Below are positions 39,150 through 46,428 of a DNA stretch of 64,000 nucleotides, piece after piece. The notes beneath the pieces were generated by a model that saw nothing but the letters and a program-made list of their open reading frames with translations, was not told where the DNA came from and did no database searches. Numbering within the stretch: position 1 is the first letter of the stretch; the number at the start of each line of letters is the position of its first letter. Both the position numbers and the translations under genes were made by a program. Source of the stretch: Corynebacterium glyciniphilum AJ 3170 (GTDB taxonomy: Bacteria; Actinomycetota; Actinomycetes; Mycobacteriales; Mycobacteriaceae). The stretch is taken from contig NZ_CP006842.1 in NCBI RefSeq assembly GCF_000626675.1, positions 62,001-126,000 on the forward strand. Reading direction: 5' to 3'.

Positions 39150-39875
39150 TCACCGTCGAGTTCGTCTCTCCCATCCTTGCCCGGTAAGAACCTCCGTGAG
39201 TAGTCGGCGTCCGGCGCTGCGGGTCCGAGCGTCGGTGTCGTCGGCGAGGTCGGCGCCGGCGATCAGGCGGGGCACCACGAGTCGCCCTTCGATCGTGCGG
39301 GTAGCAGCACGATAGAGACCGACATCATCCACACGCACCGTCAGGTTGCCTCGGCCGGTAGGGAGCAGGACGTACCCTCTGACGAGCTGCTCGAGGTCCT
39401 CACTGCTGACGTAGATGTCCGCGTCACCTCCGGTGCCGAGTCCGAGGCGGTAGCTTTCCACCGCGCTGATCCCGGTACGCGTGACCCTGCGGTCGGTGAG
39501 TAAGGCAGTCAGGTCCCGTGGCCCTACTTTGTAGCGGTGGGTGCTGTTGGCGCGTCTGCTCGTCCACCGACGGACAACATCCACCTCGGTGGTCGACGAG
39601 AGTCGGCGGCGCAGTCGGGAGCGCTCCGTGGCACTGAGCCAGGCCGCGGCCCCGCCGTCGGCGAGGTCCGCGGCCGCCCAGGCGACCCGCGGCGACATCG
39701 CCCGGCTGGTGGCTCCGGCGGTGGTGAGGCCGCGTTGGTGCTCGATGCTGGCGGCGTCGATGAGCCACAGGGTGCCGACACGGCGGGCGGTGAGCCCGCC
39801 GGAGTTGATCAAGGCCCGGACTCGAGCCTGGGAGACACCGAGACGTGCCGCGGCCTCATGGGTGGTCAGCTCCAT
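39150..39875 (-). CDS. Helix-turn-helix (MerR/excisionase-like) DNA-binding protein
   Basis: A 241-residue protein. Residues 1-45 form an excisionase-type winged helix (TTHEAAARLGVSQARVRALI, then GGLTARRVGTLWLID). The remainder is Arg-rich and unrecognised, with segments like LTALLTDRRVTRTGIS that recall antitoxin-like regulators. ATG 39875 is preceded on the minus strand by TACACT (39883-39888) at a distance suited to a leaderless transcript, and no ribosome site is seen. No partner toxin gene is adjacent. Confidence 0.65.
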   Translation of the reverse strand: MELTTHEAAARLGVSQARVRALINSGGLTARRVGTLWLIDAASIEHQRGLTTAGATSRAMSPRVAWAAADLADGGAAAWLSATERSRLRRRLSSTTEVDVVRRWTSRRANSTHRYKVGPRDLTALLTDRRVTRTGISAVESYRLGLGTGGDADIYVSSEDLEQLVRGYVLLPTGRGNLTVRVDDVGLYRAATRTIEGRLVVPRLIAGADLADDTDARTRSAGRRLLTEVLTGQGWERRTRR

Positions 39876-40222
39876 GCGCACAAGTGTAGCGGTGGCGCAA
39901 TAGAAGTGTTCACATCTTGGCGAGGTGGCTACTTGACTGTCCAGTTGTTTCCGCAGCTTTGGCAGACTGCGATCTTCTGATTGCTGAACTCTTGGCGGGT
40001 CGTTCCCTCCGGTCACGGACACCTACCGGCCTGTGCCCTTTCACGGCAGAATGGCGAGGGTGAGATACGAACGGCTGGTGCAGAATGACCGCCTACGATG
40101 ACTGCCTTTTGTGTGCCGTCGAGGGTGACGGAACCCGCGCACAGGAACCAGAAGAGATCCCGGCACCCGTGGGGATCCCTCGCAGGGCCCACGGTCGGTC
40201 CATTGGTGGAAGGATTGAGGCT

Positions 40223-40534
40223 ATGAACCACGTCATCCATATCGAACAGCATCTCGCCGAGGACGGTCACGCTGCTGGAAGTGTCGACCAGTTCCTGGAT
40301 CGGGTTCTCGATGAGTTGTATGACCAGGGAGTTGAGGCTGATTACCAGGCGACGGTCAGTGCCCTGGAGGTGGTCTGGACGCTGAACGTGAACGCTGGTG
40401 ACCGGTTGGATGCGCTCATTGACGCGTGCACGTTCCTGCGGGCTGCCCTGAACGCTGTGGGGCGGTCGGGTGGTTGGATGGTTCGCGAGGGCGGTGACGG
40501 GATCGTCGAGGTGAAAATTTCTGGCGAGAGGTAG
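40223..40534 (+). CDS. Hypothetical acidic protein (103 residues)
   Basis: The start at ATG 40223 was chosen because AGGATTGAGG precedes it; the frame is open to 40085. The product MNHVIHIEQHLAEDGHAAGS and following is mainly helical (FLDRVLDELYDQGVEADYQA; LDALIDACTFLRAALNAVG) and ends with a strand. No family is recognised. Neighbours are small regulators, so a regulatory or phage-like role is possible. Confidence 0.5.
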   Translation: MNHVIHIEQHLAEDGHAAGSVDQFLDRVLDELYDQGVEADYQATVSALEVVWTLNVNAGDRLDALIDACTFLRAALNAVGRSGGWMVREGGDGIVEVKISGER

Positions 40535-40811
40535 GTGTGCGCCTAGTGGCCTGGTGAGAGCCGTGTCGGTCATTCTGGGGGTCCTTCTACTTTCTGCGGT
40601 GTCCCCACAGCCCCCGGGGTCCTGTTGAGGGCCGGGGAGACCGACTCCCACATATCGCGCACCCGGTTGAGGATCCGCAGCCCCGGCCAGGTTCCCACGA
40701 GAATGTCCCGGTTCAGGTGGCCCAGGTGCTCTTGGGTGAGTGCTTACTCTCAGCACCGTGGTCGACATCGGGTCCAGCTGCGGCTGCAGCAGGGTAGAGG
40801 ACGTCAGGTGT

Positions 40812-41102
40812 TTAGCCCTGCGCCCTGTCGTGGGTGACCCCCAGGTGGATCCCGATGGTGATGCCGATGCTCACCAGGTCGTCGAGGGTGAACCTGTCAA
40901 TGCGTCCTGCGGACAGTTCGGCCAGTCGGGGGTGGGTCACCCCGAGTGTGCCGGCGGTGGTGTCGGCGTTCCACCGTTTTTCGGTGATGTGGTCGTTGAT
41001 TGAGGACAGCAGTGCTGAGCGTATTCGGAGGTTCTCGGCCTCTGCCGGTGTGTCGGCGAGGGCGTCCCATACGCTGGTGGTTCTGGTGATGGTGGTGTTC
41101 AC
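40812..41102 (-). CDS. XRE-family (HigA-like) DNA-binding protein
   Basis: A 96-residue protein with the pattern of the HigA/HTH_37 type: SVWDALADTPAEAENLRIRS, then a helix-turn-helix ADTTAGTLGVTHPRLAELSA and IDRFTLDDLVSIGI. Such proteins are antitoxins or autoregulators. The GTG start at 41102 has AAAGGAA and overlaps the stop of the upstream gene (GTGA). No RelE/HigB-type toxin gene is next to it. Confidence 0.75.
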   Translation of the reverse strand: MNTTITRTTSVWDALADTPAEAENLRIRSALLSSINDHITEKRWNADTTAGTLGVTHPRLAELSAGRIDRFTLDDLVSIGITIGIHLGVTHDRAQG

Positions 41103-41357
41103 GGGGTGTGTTCCTTTCTGCGGGCGATGGTTTTCAGTTGGTCGGGTGTCAGGTCGTCGAGGGTGAGCTTGTCCATCGCTATCGCCCACCACACGGTGGC
41201 GTCGATGCCGCAGACATTCGCAGATGTGCTCGGACCGGTCGGCGGCCATGGCGGCCATGGCGGCGTAGGCGGCGGCGATGGCAGCCTCCGAGTCCGGATC
41301 CGCGGTGTCGCCGTTGGTGCCAGGGTCGGTGTCGTGGTCGGGGTGATGGTTGGGCAT
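41099..41357 (-). pseudogene. Small gene with an apparent +1 frameshift upstream of the XRE gene
   Basis: ATG 41357 with AGGAAGG starts a frame (MPNHHPDHDTDPGTNGDTAD, then Ala-rich, to DRSEHICE) with high G+C in third positions. Beyond about 41215 third-position G+C switches to the next frame, which reads CGIDATVWWAIAMDKLTLDD, then LTPDQLKTIARRKEHTP, and ends TGA at 41099-41101, overlapping the XRE start. One extra base at 41211-41218 would explain it. It may be a broken gene, a sequence error or a programmed shift. The reconstructed product is about 85 residues with a possible Cys-x-Cys motif. Confidence 0.55.
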
Positions 41358-41445
41358 GTGGGTGTGCCTTCCTGGTGGCTCCATCCCGATTGACGGGTGA
41401 AGAGGTCGACTGTAGTGGCGACAGGAAGCGGATATCAAGATTCTG

Positions 41446-41461
41446 TGTCGTCTTCTGCGCA
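41446..41461 (+). repeat. Recurring 16-base motif, copy 1 (one mismatch)
   Basis: TGTCGTCTTCTGCGCA, one base different from copies 2-4. It lies upstream of the gene pair ending at 41099 (which runs leftward) and 163 bases before the small gene at 41609. Confidence 0.65.
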
Positions 41462-41475
41462 GGTGGGGAGGGGTG

Positions 41476-41491
41476 TGTCGTGTTCTGCGCA
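41476..41491 (+). repeat. Recurring 16-base motif, copy 2
   Basis: TGTCGTGTTCTGCGCA, placed exactly 30 bases after copy 1 and on the same strand. The core TTCTGCGCAG extends the match by one base. Confidence 0.7.
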
Positions 41492-41608
41492 GTCTGGCAG
41501 TGAAGGTTCCGGCACTGTGCAGCCGAAGGGTCGGAACGGCCGGGGTGAATCCCCGGGAAGCACTTGTAGGGTGGGGGTACTTCAGAAGGACAGACAGCAG
41601 GAGGGTGG

Positions 41609-41800
41609 ATGGCTTCGCGCACGGGCTCGACCCCGTCGGTGGAAAGGCGCCGGGCGCTGCTGACCGGTGTCGGCAGCCTGGTGGACCTGCATGGTGGGGC
41701 CACCTATCGCAGGATGCAGGAGTTGATGCCTGCGCCGAAGCGGCCGATGACCCGTGGGGAACTCGAGCAACTGCTTCAACGGTTGGATTCTCAGGCGTAG
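41609..41800 (+). CDS. Small hypothetical protein (63 residues)
   Basis: ATG 41609 with CAGGAGGG at a good distance. The product MASRTGSTPSVERRRALLTG and following is basic at the start and helical at the end (MTRGELEQLLQRLDSQA). Not recognised. It is flanked by copies of the 16-base motif on both sides (41446-41491 upstream, an inverted copy at 41820 downstream). Confidence 0.5.
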   Translation: MASRTGSTPSVERRRALLTGVGSLVDLHGGATYRRMQELMPAPKRPMTRGELEQLLQRLDSQA

Positions 41801-41819
41801 GGCAGGCTCACGGCCGGCT

Positions 41820-41835
41820 GCGCAGAACACGACAC
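41820..41835 (-). repeat. Recurring 16-base motif, copy 3 (inverted)
   Basis: The exact reverse complement of copy 2, in the gap between the small plus-strand gene and the end of the first metallophosphoesterase gene. Confidence 0.7.
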
Positions 41836-41883
41836 ATCCCGCCGGGGTGAATCAACCTCGGCGCAGCCTGAGCTCTGTCAGCC

Positions 41884-43203
41884 TCATTGGCCTGTGGGTC
41901 TGGCGGCGTGCGCGGCCCACAGGCGGATTTCCTCGGTGCCCCACATATCGATGATGGGGCTGAGGTGGCGGTAGATGTCGAACTCGCCGCGCGGGTCCAG
42001 CAGGTGGGTCGCTAAGGCGTCGATGTCGTCGTTGCGAATCCAAGCGGTCAACTGTTCGGCGGCCTTGTCACGGGCAGTGGCTTCGGTGTCCTCGGGTGTG
42101 TCGGTGCGGGCGATGCGTCTGGCGGCGAGGGTGTGCCGCAGCCCAAGCCCACGCTGGCGCCCGGTGACTCGTTGCAGGATCATGCGGTGGGCGGTGATCG
42201 ACTCGACGGTGCTCGGGTCTACCTGCCCGGCGTAGGTGTCCAGGTTCACCTCAGGGGCGGGGAGTTCGACGGTGCCCCACTCGAAGAGTCCCTGGTGCTC
42301 GACATGTCGGTGTTCTGTCGGGACCTGGGTCAGGTCATCGTCGGGGTAGGTGTAGGTGAACCGCTCCACCGGTACCGTCCAGGTCCAATCGGTGGTGTCG
42401 AGGATCGCCACCGATCCGGGGTGGGTCTCCTTGTTCAGGCCGATGTCCAGGACTCTGGCGACAGGAGCGGCGAAGCGGGTGTGGTGGTGACCGTGGACAT
42501 GCACTCGTGGTCTCGCGGCGTCGCGGACGCCGGTGAGGTGGGTGCGGTTGGTCTCGCCGGCGGGTTCACCGGCCTTGTCTTGGGCGTGCTCGCTGCCGTG
42601 GGCTAGGGCGGTGAAGGCTTCGGTGGTGGTTTCGTGGGTGACCAGGATGTCCACCGGAGGTTGGTCAGGATCAGTCGCTGCGGCGATGGCCCGCTCGGCC
42701 TGGGATTCGGTGATGTTCTCTGCGGGCCACCAGTTGAGTCCTTCGGTGCGCCACTGCTTGTCGATCGAGGATGCTCCGCCGAGGAACAACAGCTCCACCC
42801 CGGCGAGCCGGGCGCGGGTACCGCGGGGCATGTAGGTGACATTGTCACTGATGCGTACCGGGCGGGGTGTGTTGGGGTTCAGGAGGTCGGGGTTGTCGTG
42901 GTTGCCGTCGATGAAGCGGACGTCCACCTCGGTGAGGTCGATGCCGGTGTCGTGGCAGGCGTTGTTGATGGCGGTTTGGGCCTTCTGCGCCATGTCGGGG
43001 TGGCCTGGTGGTTGTGGTGGGACCTGGTCGCCGTAGAGCCAGTAGTCGCCGCACTGGATGATGGTGGTGGCCCCGGCTTCGAGGACGAGGGCGACGGTGG
43101 TTTCCAGGGCGATGTCTTTGCGGTGGATGTCTCCGATAAAGGCGATCAGGTTCGGGTTGGGTGCAACCGGGTCGCAGTTGTCGACGGTGTCAGGGTCGAG
43201 CAT
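41884..43203 (-). CDS. Calcineurin-like metallophosphoesterase with C-terminal extension
   Basis: A 439-residue protein. The metal-binding motifs are FIGDIHRK, IQCGDYWLYG, DGNHDN, VTHE and HVHGHHHT, in family order over residues 15-270. The C-terminal 150 residues (after about 290) are not recognised. ATG 43203 was chosen because a GAGGAC site precedes it and the domain begins soon after. Hydrolyses a phosphoester; substrate (nucleotide, nucleic acid or protein) unknown. A shorter paralogue lies 76 bases upstream on the same strand. A copy of the 16-base motif sits 45 bases before its start. Confidence 0.85.
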   Translation of the reverse strand: MLDPDTVDNCDPVAPNPNLIAFIGDIHRKDIALETTVALVLEAGATTIIQCGDYWLYGDQVPPQPPGHPDMAQKAQTAINNACHDTGIDLTEVDVRFIDGNHDNPDLLNPNTPRPVRISDNVTYMPRGTRARLAGVELLFLGGASSIDKQWRTEGLNWWPAENITESQAERAIAAATDPDQPPVDILVTHETTTEAFTALAHGSEHAQDKAGEPAGETNRTHLTGVRDAARPRVHVHGHHHTRFAAPVARVLDIGLNKETHPGSVAILDTTDWTWTVPVERFTYTYPDDDLTQVPTEHRHVEHQGLFEWGTVELPAPEVNLDTYAGQVDPSTVESITAHRMILQRVTGRQRGLGLRHTLAARRIARTDTPEDTEATARDKAAEQLTAWIRNDDIDALATHLLDPRGEFDIYRHLSPIIDMWGTEEIRLWAAHAARPTGQ

Positions 43204-43247
43204 GTTTGGTGTGTCCTCGAGAGTGTTGTGGGGGCTGGGCTGGGGTG

Positions 43248-43263
43248 TGTCGTGTTCTGCGCA
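43248..43263 (+). repeat. Recurring 16-base motif, copy 4
   Basis: An exact copy of the motif in the 76-base gap between the two metallophosphoesterase genes, 45 bases ahead of the start of the first one. Confidence 0.7.
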
Positions 43264-43279
43264 GGCCGTAGTCTCGGAT

Positions 43280-44113
43280 TCACATCCGAGGGGTAGCGGT
43301 GAGCTCCTCGTCGTCCCCGGTGTTCTGCCGGCCGACGGGGATCGTCCAGGTCCAGTCGGTGGTGTCGCAGAGGGCCACCGAGCCGGTGGTTTTCTCCAGG
43401 GACAGGGAAATATCGGTGACGAGGTGGCCTCCCAGGTCGTGGCTGGTCGTGTGTCGGGTGTGGCGGTGTCCATGGACCTGGACCCGTGGACGGGCATGCT
43501 CGACTATCGAGTCGAGGTGGGCGCGGTCGCTCTCGCCAGCAGGATCGTTCAGCTTGTCGCGGGCGTGGCCACCATGAGCGCACAGAGCGTCGAAGGCAGA
43601 GCTGGTGGTCTCGTGGGTGACCAGGACGTCGACAGGCTCTCCAGGGGCATCGGTGATCCGCTCGACCTGCGTGGTGGTGATGTTCTCTGCTGGCCACCAG
43701 TTCTTTCCCTCAGTGCGGTGAGCGAGGTCGGTGGAGGACGCCCCGCCGAAGAACAGGATGTCGGCACCGGCGAGCCGGGCCCGGGTGCCGCGCGGCATGT
43801 AGGTGACGTTGTCGCTCATCGGCACCAGACCAGTGGCGTCGGGGTTGAGTACGTCGAAGTTCTCGTGGTTGCCGTCGACGAACCGGTAGTCGATGTCGGA
43901 CAGCTCGATCCCGTCGGGGCAGATCCGACGCCGCGTCCGCTGCAGCTTGGGCAGCTCCTTGGGTCCGTCGTAGATCCAGAAGTCGCCGACCTGGATGATC
44001 GTGGTGCACCCGCGGTTGAGGGCCTGTGCGGCGGTGTGCTCGAAGGCGGCGAGCTTGCCGTGTAGATCGCTGACAAAGGCGATGAGGTTCGGGTTGGGTG
44101 CGGCGGTGACCAT
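43280..44113 (-). CDS. Calcineurin-like metallophosphoesterase (short paralogue)
   Basis: A 277-residue protein with the same motif series: FVSDLHGK, IQVGDFWIYD, DGNHENFD, VTHETTS and QVHGHRHTR, and the shared block SDNVTYMPRGTRARLAG. Compared with its neighbour it has Asn-His-Glu in the third motif and ends after the metallophosphoesterase fold. ATG 44113 has a GGGAG site. The paralogous pair arose by tandem duplication; they may act on related substrates or one may have a protective role. Confidence 0.85.
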   Translation of the reverse strand: MVTAAPNPNLIAFVSDLHGKLAAFEHTAAQALNRGCTTIIQVGDFWIYDGPKELPKLQRTRRRICPDGIELSDIDYRFVDGNHENFDVLNPDATGLVPMSDNVTYMPRGTRARLAGADILFFGGASSTDLAHRTEGKNWWPAENITTTQVERITDAPGEPVDVLVTHETTSSAFDALCAHGGHARDKLNDPAGESDRAHLDSIVEHARPRVQVHGHRHTRHTTSHDLGGHLVTDISLSLEKTTGSVALCDTTDWTWTIPVGRQNTGDDEELTATPRM

Positions 44114-44198
44114 GCGTGGGCTCCCAGGGAAGGCGGGCTGTGGTTTGTGGAACGTGACGGTAACACCAGTGGGAGCGGGTTGGCCAGAAACGTGAGCC

Positions 44199-44275
44199 AA
44201 CTTCTGCGCAGATCAGCTACTATTTCCTGATGAGACGCGGGGCATCAGAATCAGGCGTGTGCACAGTTCTGCGCA
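44199..44275 (+). repeat. Two partial copies of the recurring motif core
   Basis: The core TTCTGCGCA recurs at 44202-44210 and 44267-44275, the first about 86 bases upstream of the short metallophosphoesterase start. The TGTCGTG part is not conserved here. Confidence 0.5.
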
Positions 44276-44281
44276 CCTCGG

Positions 44282-44518
44282 GTGGATCCTTCCAAGTTTT
44301 ATCGTTGCCAGCCTGACAGATTTCCTGATGTGCATTGTTGCTACTGCCGCACTCGGCTAAACCGGAAGAAGCGGACGAAGCATGCAGAAACGTTGGCACA
44401 GTTGTCGGCACGTGCTCTGTCACATGCCCCATCACATGCCCCATCACATGCACTATCACGTGCTCTGTCACATTGTCTGGCACGTGCCCTGTCACGTGAT
44501 CTGGCGCATGGGAGGTGA
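44282..44518 (+). CDS. Small Cys-containing protein with a 4-residue repeat tail
   Basis: A 78-residue frame from GTG 44282. It contains FPDVHCCYCRTRLNRKKRTK, a possible small zinc-binding knuckle, then AETLAQLSARALSHAPSHAP and further Ala/Leu-Ser-His/Arg units coded by the 12-base repeat. No ribosome site is visible, so start or reality is uncertain. The opposite strand is also open across the repeat (44220-44549), as expected for a 12-base period. Confidence 0.35.
   Translation: MDPSKFYRCQPDRFPDVHCCYCRTRLNRKKRTKHAETLAQLSARALSHAPSHAPSHALSRALSHCLARALSRDLAHGR
44409..44516. repeat. 12-base minisatellite, nine units
   Basis: Nine consecutive 12-base units of the form CACRTGCYCYRT. Units 2 and 3 are identical, units 1 and 5 are identical, and the last units are degenerate. 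The unit start often reads CACGTG, a palindrome. The period equals four codons, so copy number can vary without frame loss. Confidence 0.8.
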
Positions 44519-44821
44519 CGCCGGGAGCGACTGACTTCGGTGCGTGCATATGCGCGCGTCAGGGAGGGTAAATCCGATACGGAGGAGTGTGGTCTCCATG
44601 CTTTCTCGCAGTGAATCGAGAGGGGCCTGCTGGCACAGGGGCCTGTCACGGGCTGAATCCGTCATCTACGGGGACGGTCATTCGCTCGCCATGGCCGACC
44701 TGTGGATCCTCCGGCCCAACATTTTCGTCGTAGTCTGAGCTGTTCCCGGGGTCGCGTGTGCCGGACTAACTGACCGCCCATACAAATAGCTTGGTCTAGA
44801 AGATGTCCCCGGAGTGGTCTC

Positions 44822-45160
44822 CGCCGGCGGTCCGCCGAATACACCTTCCACCTGCGGGACGGAGCGACGTTCCAGTGCAGCACCCCGTTCACGTCGTCCT
44901 CGGTGAAGGACAACTTCGAGGCGATCGTGGACCTCGGCGCCCGCTCCTCACTCGGCTCCACCTATCTCGCCGGTCTCGAGGAGATCGACACCCCCGACCT
45001 GTACACGGTCACTGTGCGCTTCGTCGAGCCCAACGCACAGTTCCTCGAGGCCAGCTCCGCGATGACCCTGGTATTCTATGCACCGGAGACGCTCGGGAAG
45101 TCGCCTGAGGGGCGGTGCACCGGCGACCTCGGGGGGCCGGGCCCGTCACACTGGCCGACT
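44822..45160 (+). pseudogene. Fragment of a family 5 extracellular solute-binding protein gene
   Basis: One frame reads RRSAEYTFHLRDGATFQCST and continues through VKDNFEAIVDLGARSS and DLYTVTVRFVEPNAQFLEAS to VFYAPETLGKSPEGRCTGDL. This is the middle of an oligopeptide/nickel/opine-binding SBP_bac_5 protein. Both ends are missing: there is no start or signal peptide before 44822, and homology is lost after about 45150 just before the IS256-type remnant. A relic of an ABC importer cut by transposition or deletion. Confidence 0.7.
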
Positions 45161-45237
45161 TCAGTCAATCCCGTTCGAGTGGTGTACCCGTCAGCGACTG
45201 ACTCAGCAGTGGACAGGCCGCCGACAGAACAGGATCG

Positions 45238-46244
45238 CTACGCCGCGAGAGCCTCCTGACCGTCACCGGAGATGGCACCAGCGCCGTCGGTTTCACGTGC
45301 CTTCGCCAGTATCTCCGCAGTGCCCGACAACATCGTCAAGGGCACGTACCGATGCTGCTGCATCCAGTCCTCGTGCTGCTCAGCCAGCACTGCCTCGACC
45401 AACCGAACCACCGAGTCACGGTCCGGGATGATCGCCACGACATCGGTCCGCCGCCGGATCTCCTTGTTCAACCGTTCCGTCGGTTCGTTGGACCACATCT
45501 TTGCCCACGCCGACCTTGGAAAGGCGGTGACCGTCAGAATCCCATCTCCTCCAGATGCGCCACGGCTTTCGGCAGTCTCACCTCGAGCATGTCGACCACC
45601 GCGCGTGCCTGCGCCCACCCCCGGGCCGGCACTTCCTGGTTGATGGTCGACTGGAACATGGTGCGTACCCGCTTCCATTCGGATGTCGGGACGGCTTCCG
45701 ACGGGTTCTTGGCGTAGTGGGTCCGGCAGCGTTGCCACGACGCGTCGGGGAGACACCGCCGATGGCGTGCTGGATTCCGCAGTGGGCGGGGCTGGTGATC
45801 AACCCGACGGTGGCGAGCAGGACCGAAGTCTCTTCCACCCGGACGCCTTTGCGGACCCTGGTCGTCAACGCGTCGGCCGACAAGTGCAGGCAAGTTCCGG
45901 CTTCCATCGAGTCGAGGTCTTCGGCCAACGTCGACACCTGGGCCTTGGGCATTCCGGTGATGCCGAGGGATTTCACCAGGTCCTCCATCCGACTGGTGGA
46001 CACGCCTCTCAGGTAGGCGGTGTTCAGGGCGGATTCGACGCGGGAGTTGAGGTCGCGGTGGTAACAAGCCGTTGCGTCGGTTGGTGCGGGTCTCGCTGGT
46101 GGTGTCGTACTCGGTGCCGCGAGAGGCCTGGTCGGCCTGGGTGGACAGCAGGTCGTCGAAGTAGCCGGTGGGTTCGACATGATGAGGTCCGGAGGCGATC
46201 GTTGGTGTCTTTTCGAGGATGTGCAGGCGCTGAGTGAAAGGCAC
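45238..46244 (-). pseudogene. IS256-family (mutator-type) transposase, deleted and frameshifted
   Basis: Pieces in at least two frames follow the IS256 order: an N-terminal part from VPFTQRLHILEK; RDLNSRVESALNTAYLRGVS and MPKAQVSTLAEDLDS; then PDASWQRCRTHYAKN and WAQARAVVDMLEVRLPKAVA; and the C-terminus SNEPTERLNKEIRRRTDVVA, VRLVEAVLAEQHEDWMQQHR. About 60 residues between ATVG and CGIQHAIGGV are missing, including a catalytic Asp region, and frames break near 46080, 45750 and 45530. It cannot make an active enzyme. Lies between the SBP fragment and the acyl-CoA-synthetase-like gene. Confidence 0.85.
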
Positions 46245-46428
46245 CGCTGTAGTCTCCTTGCTGATTGGCAAGGGGATTTTACACACCACGCTAAAGGACG
46301 ACAGGCATTGCGGCACCACCGGGTACCGACCGTCGTGTACCGGATTCGCGGTTCTGGTCTGCAGTCGGGTGCGCCACGCAGTAGGGTTTCCTGCATCCGA
46401 AAAGGTGCGAGGAAAGGTGATTTGTAAA

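Noticed and set aside
39150-41102. Complete toxin-antitoxin pairs
   Set aside because: The excisionase-like and XRE-type proteins look like antitoxins or regulators, but no toxin gene (RelE, HigB or AbiEii type) is adjacent.
44409-44516. CRISPR array
   Set aside because: The units are 12 bases, directly adjacent, without unique spacers, and no cas gene is near.
32093-46244. Integrated element attached at tRNA-Leu
   Set aside because: The region looks accessory, but I found no second copy of the tRNA 3' end and no integrase gene, so a defined element with att sites cannot be claimed.
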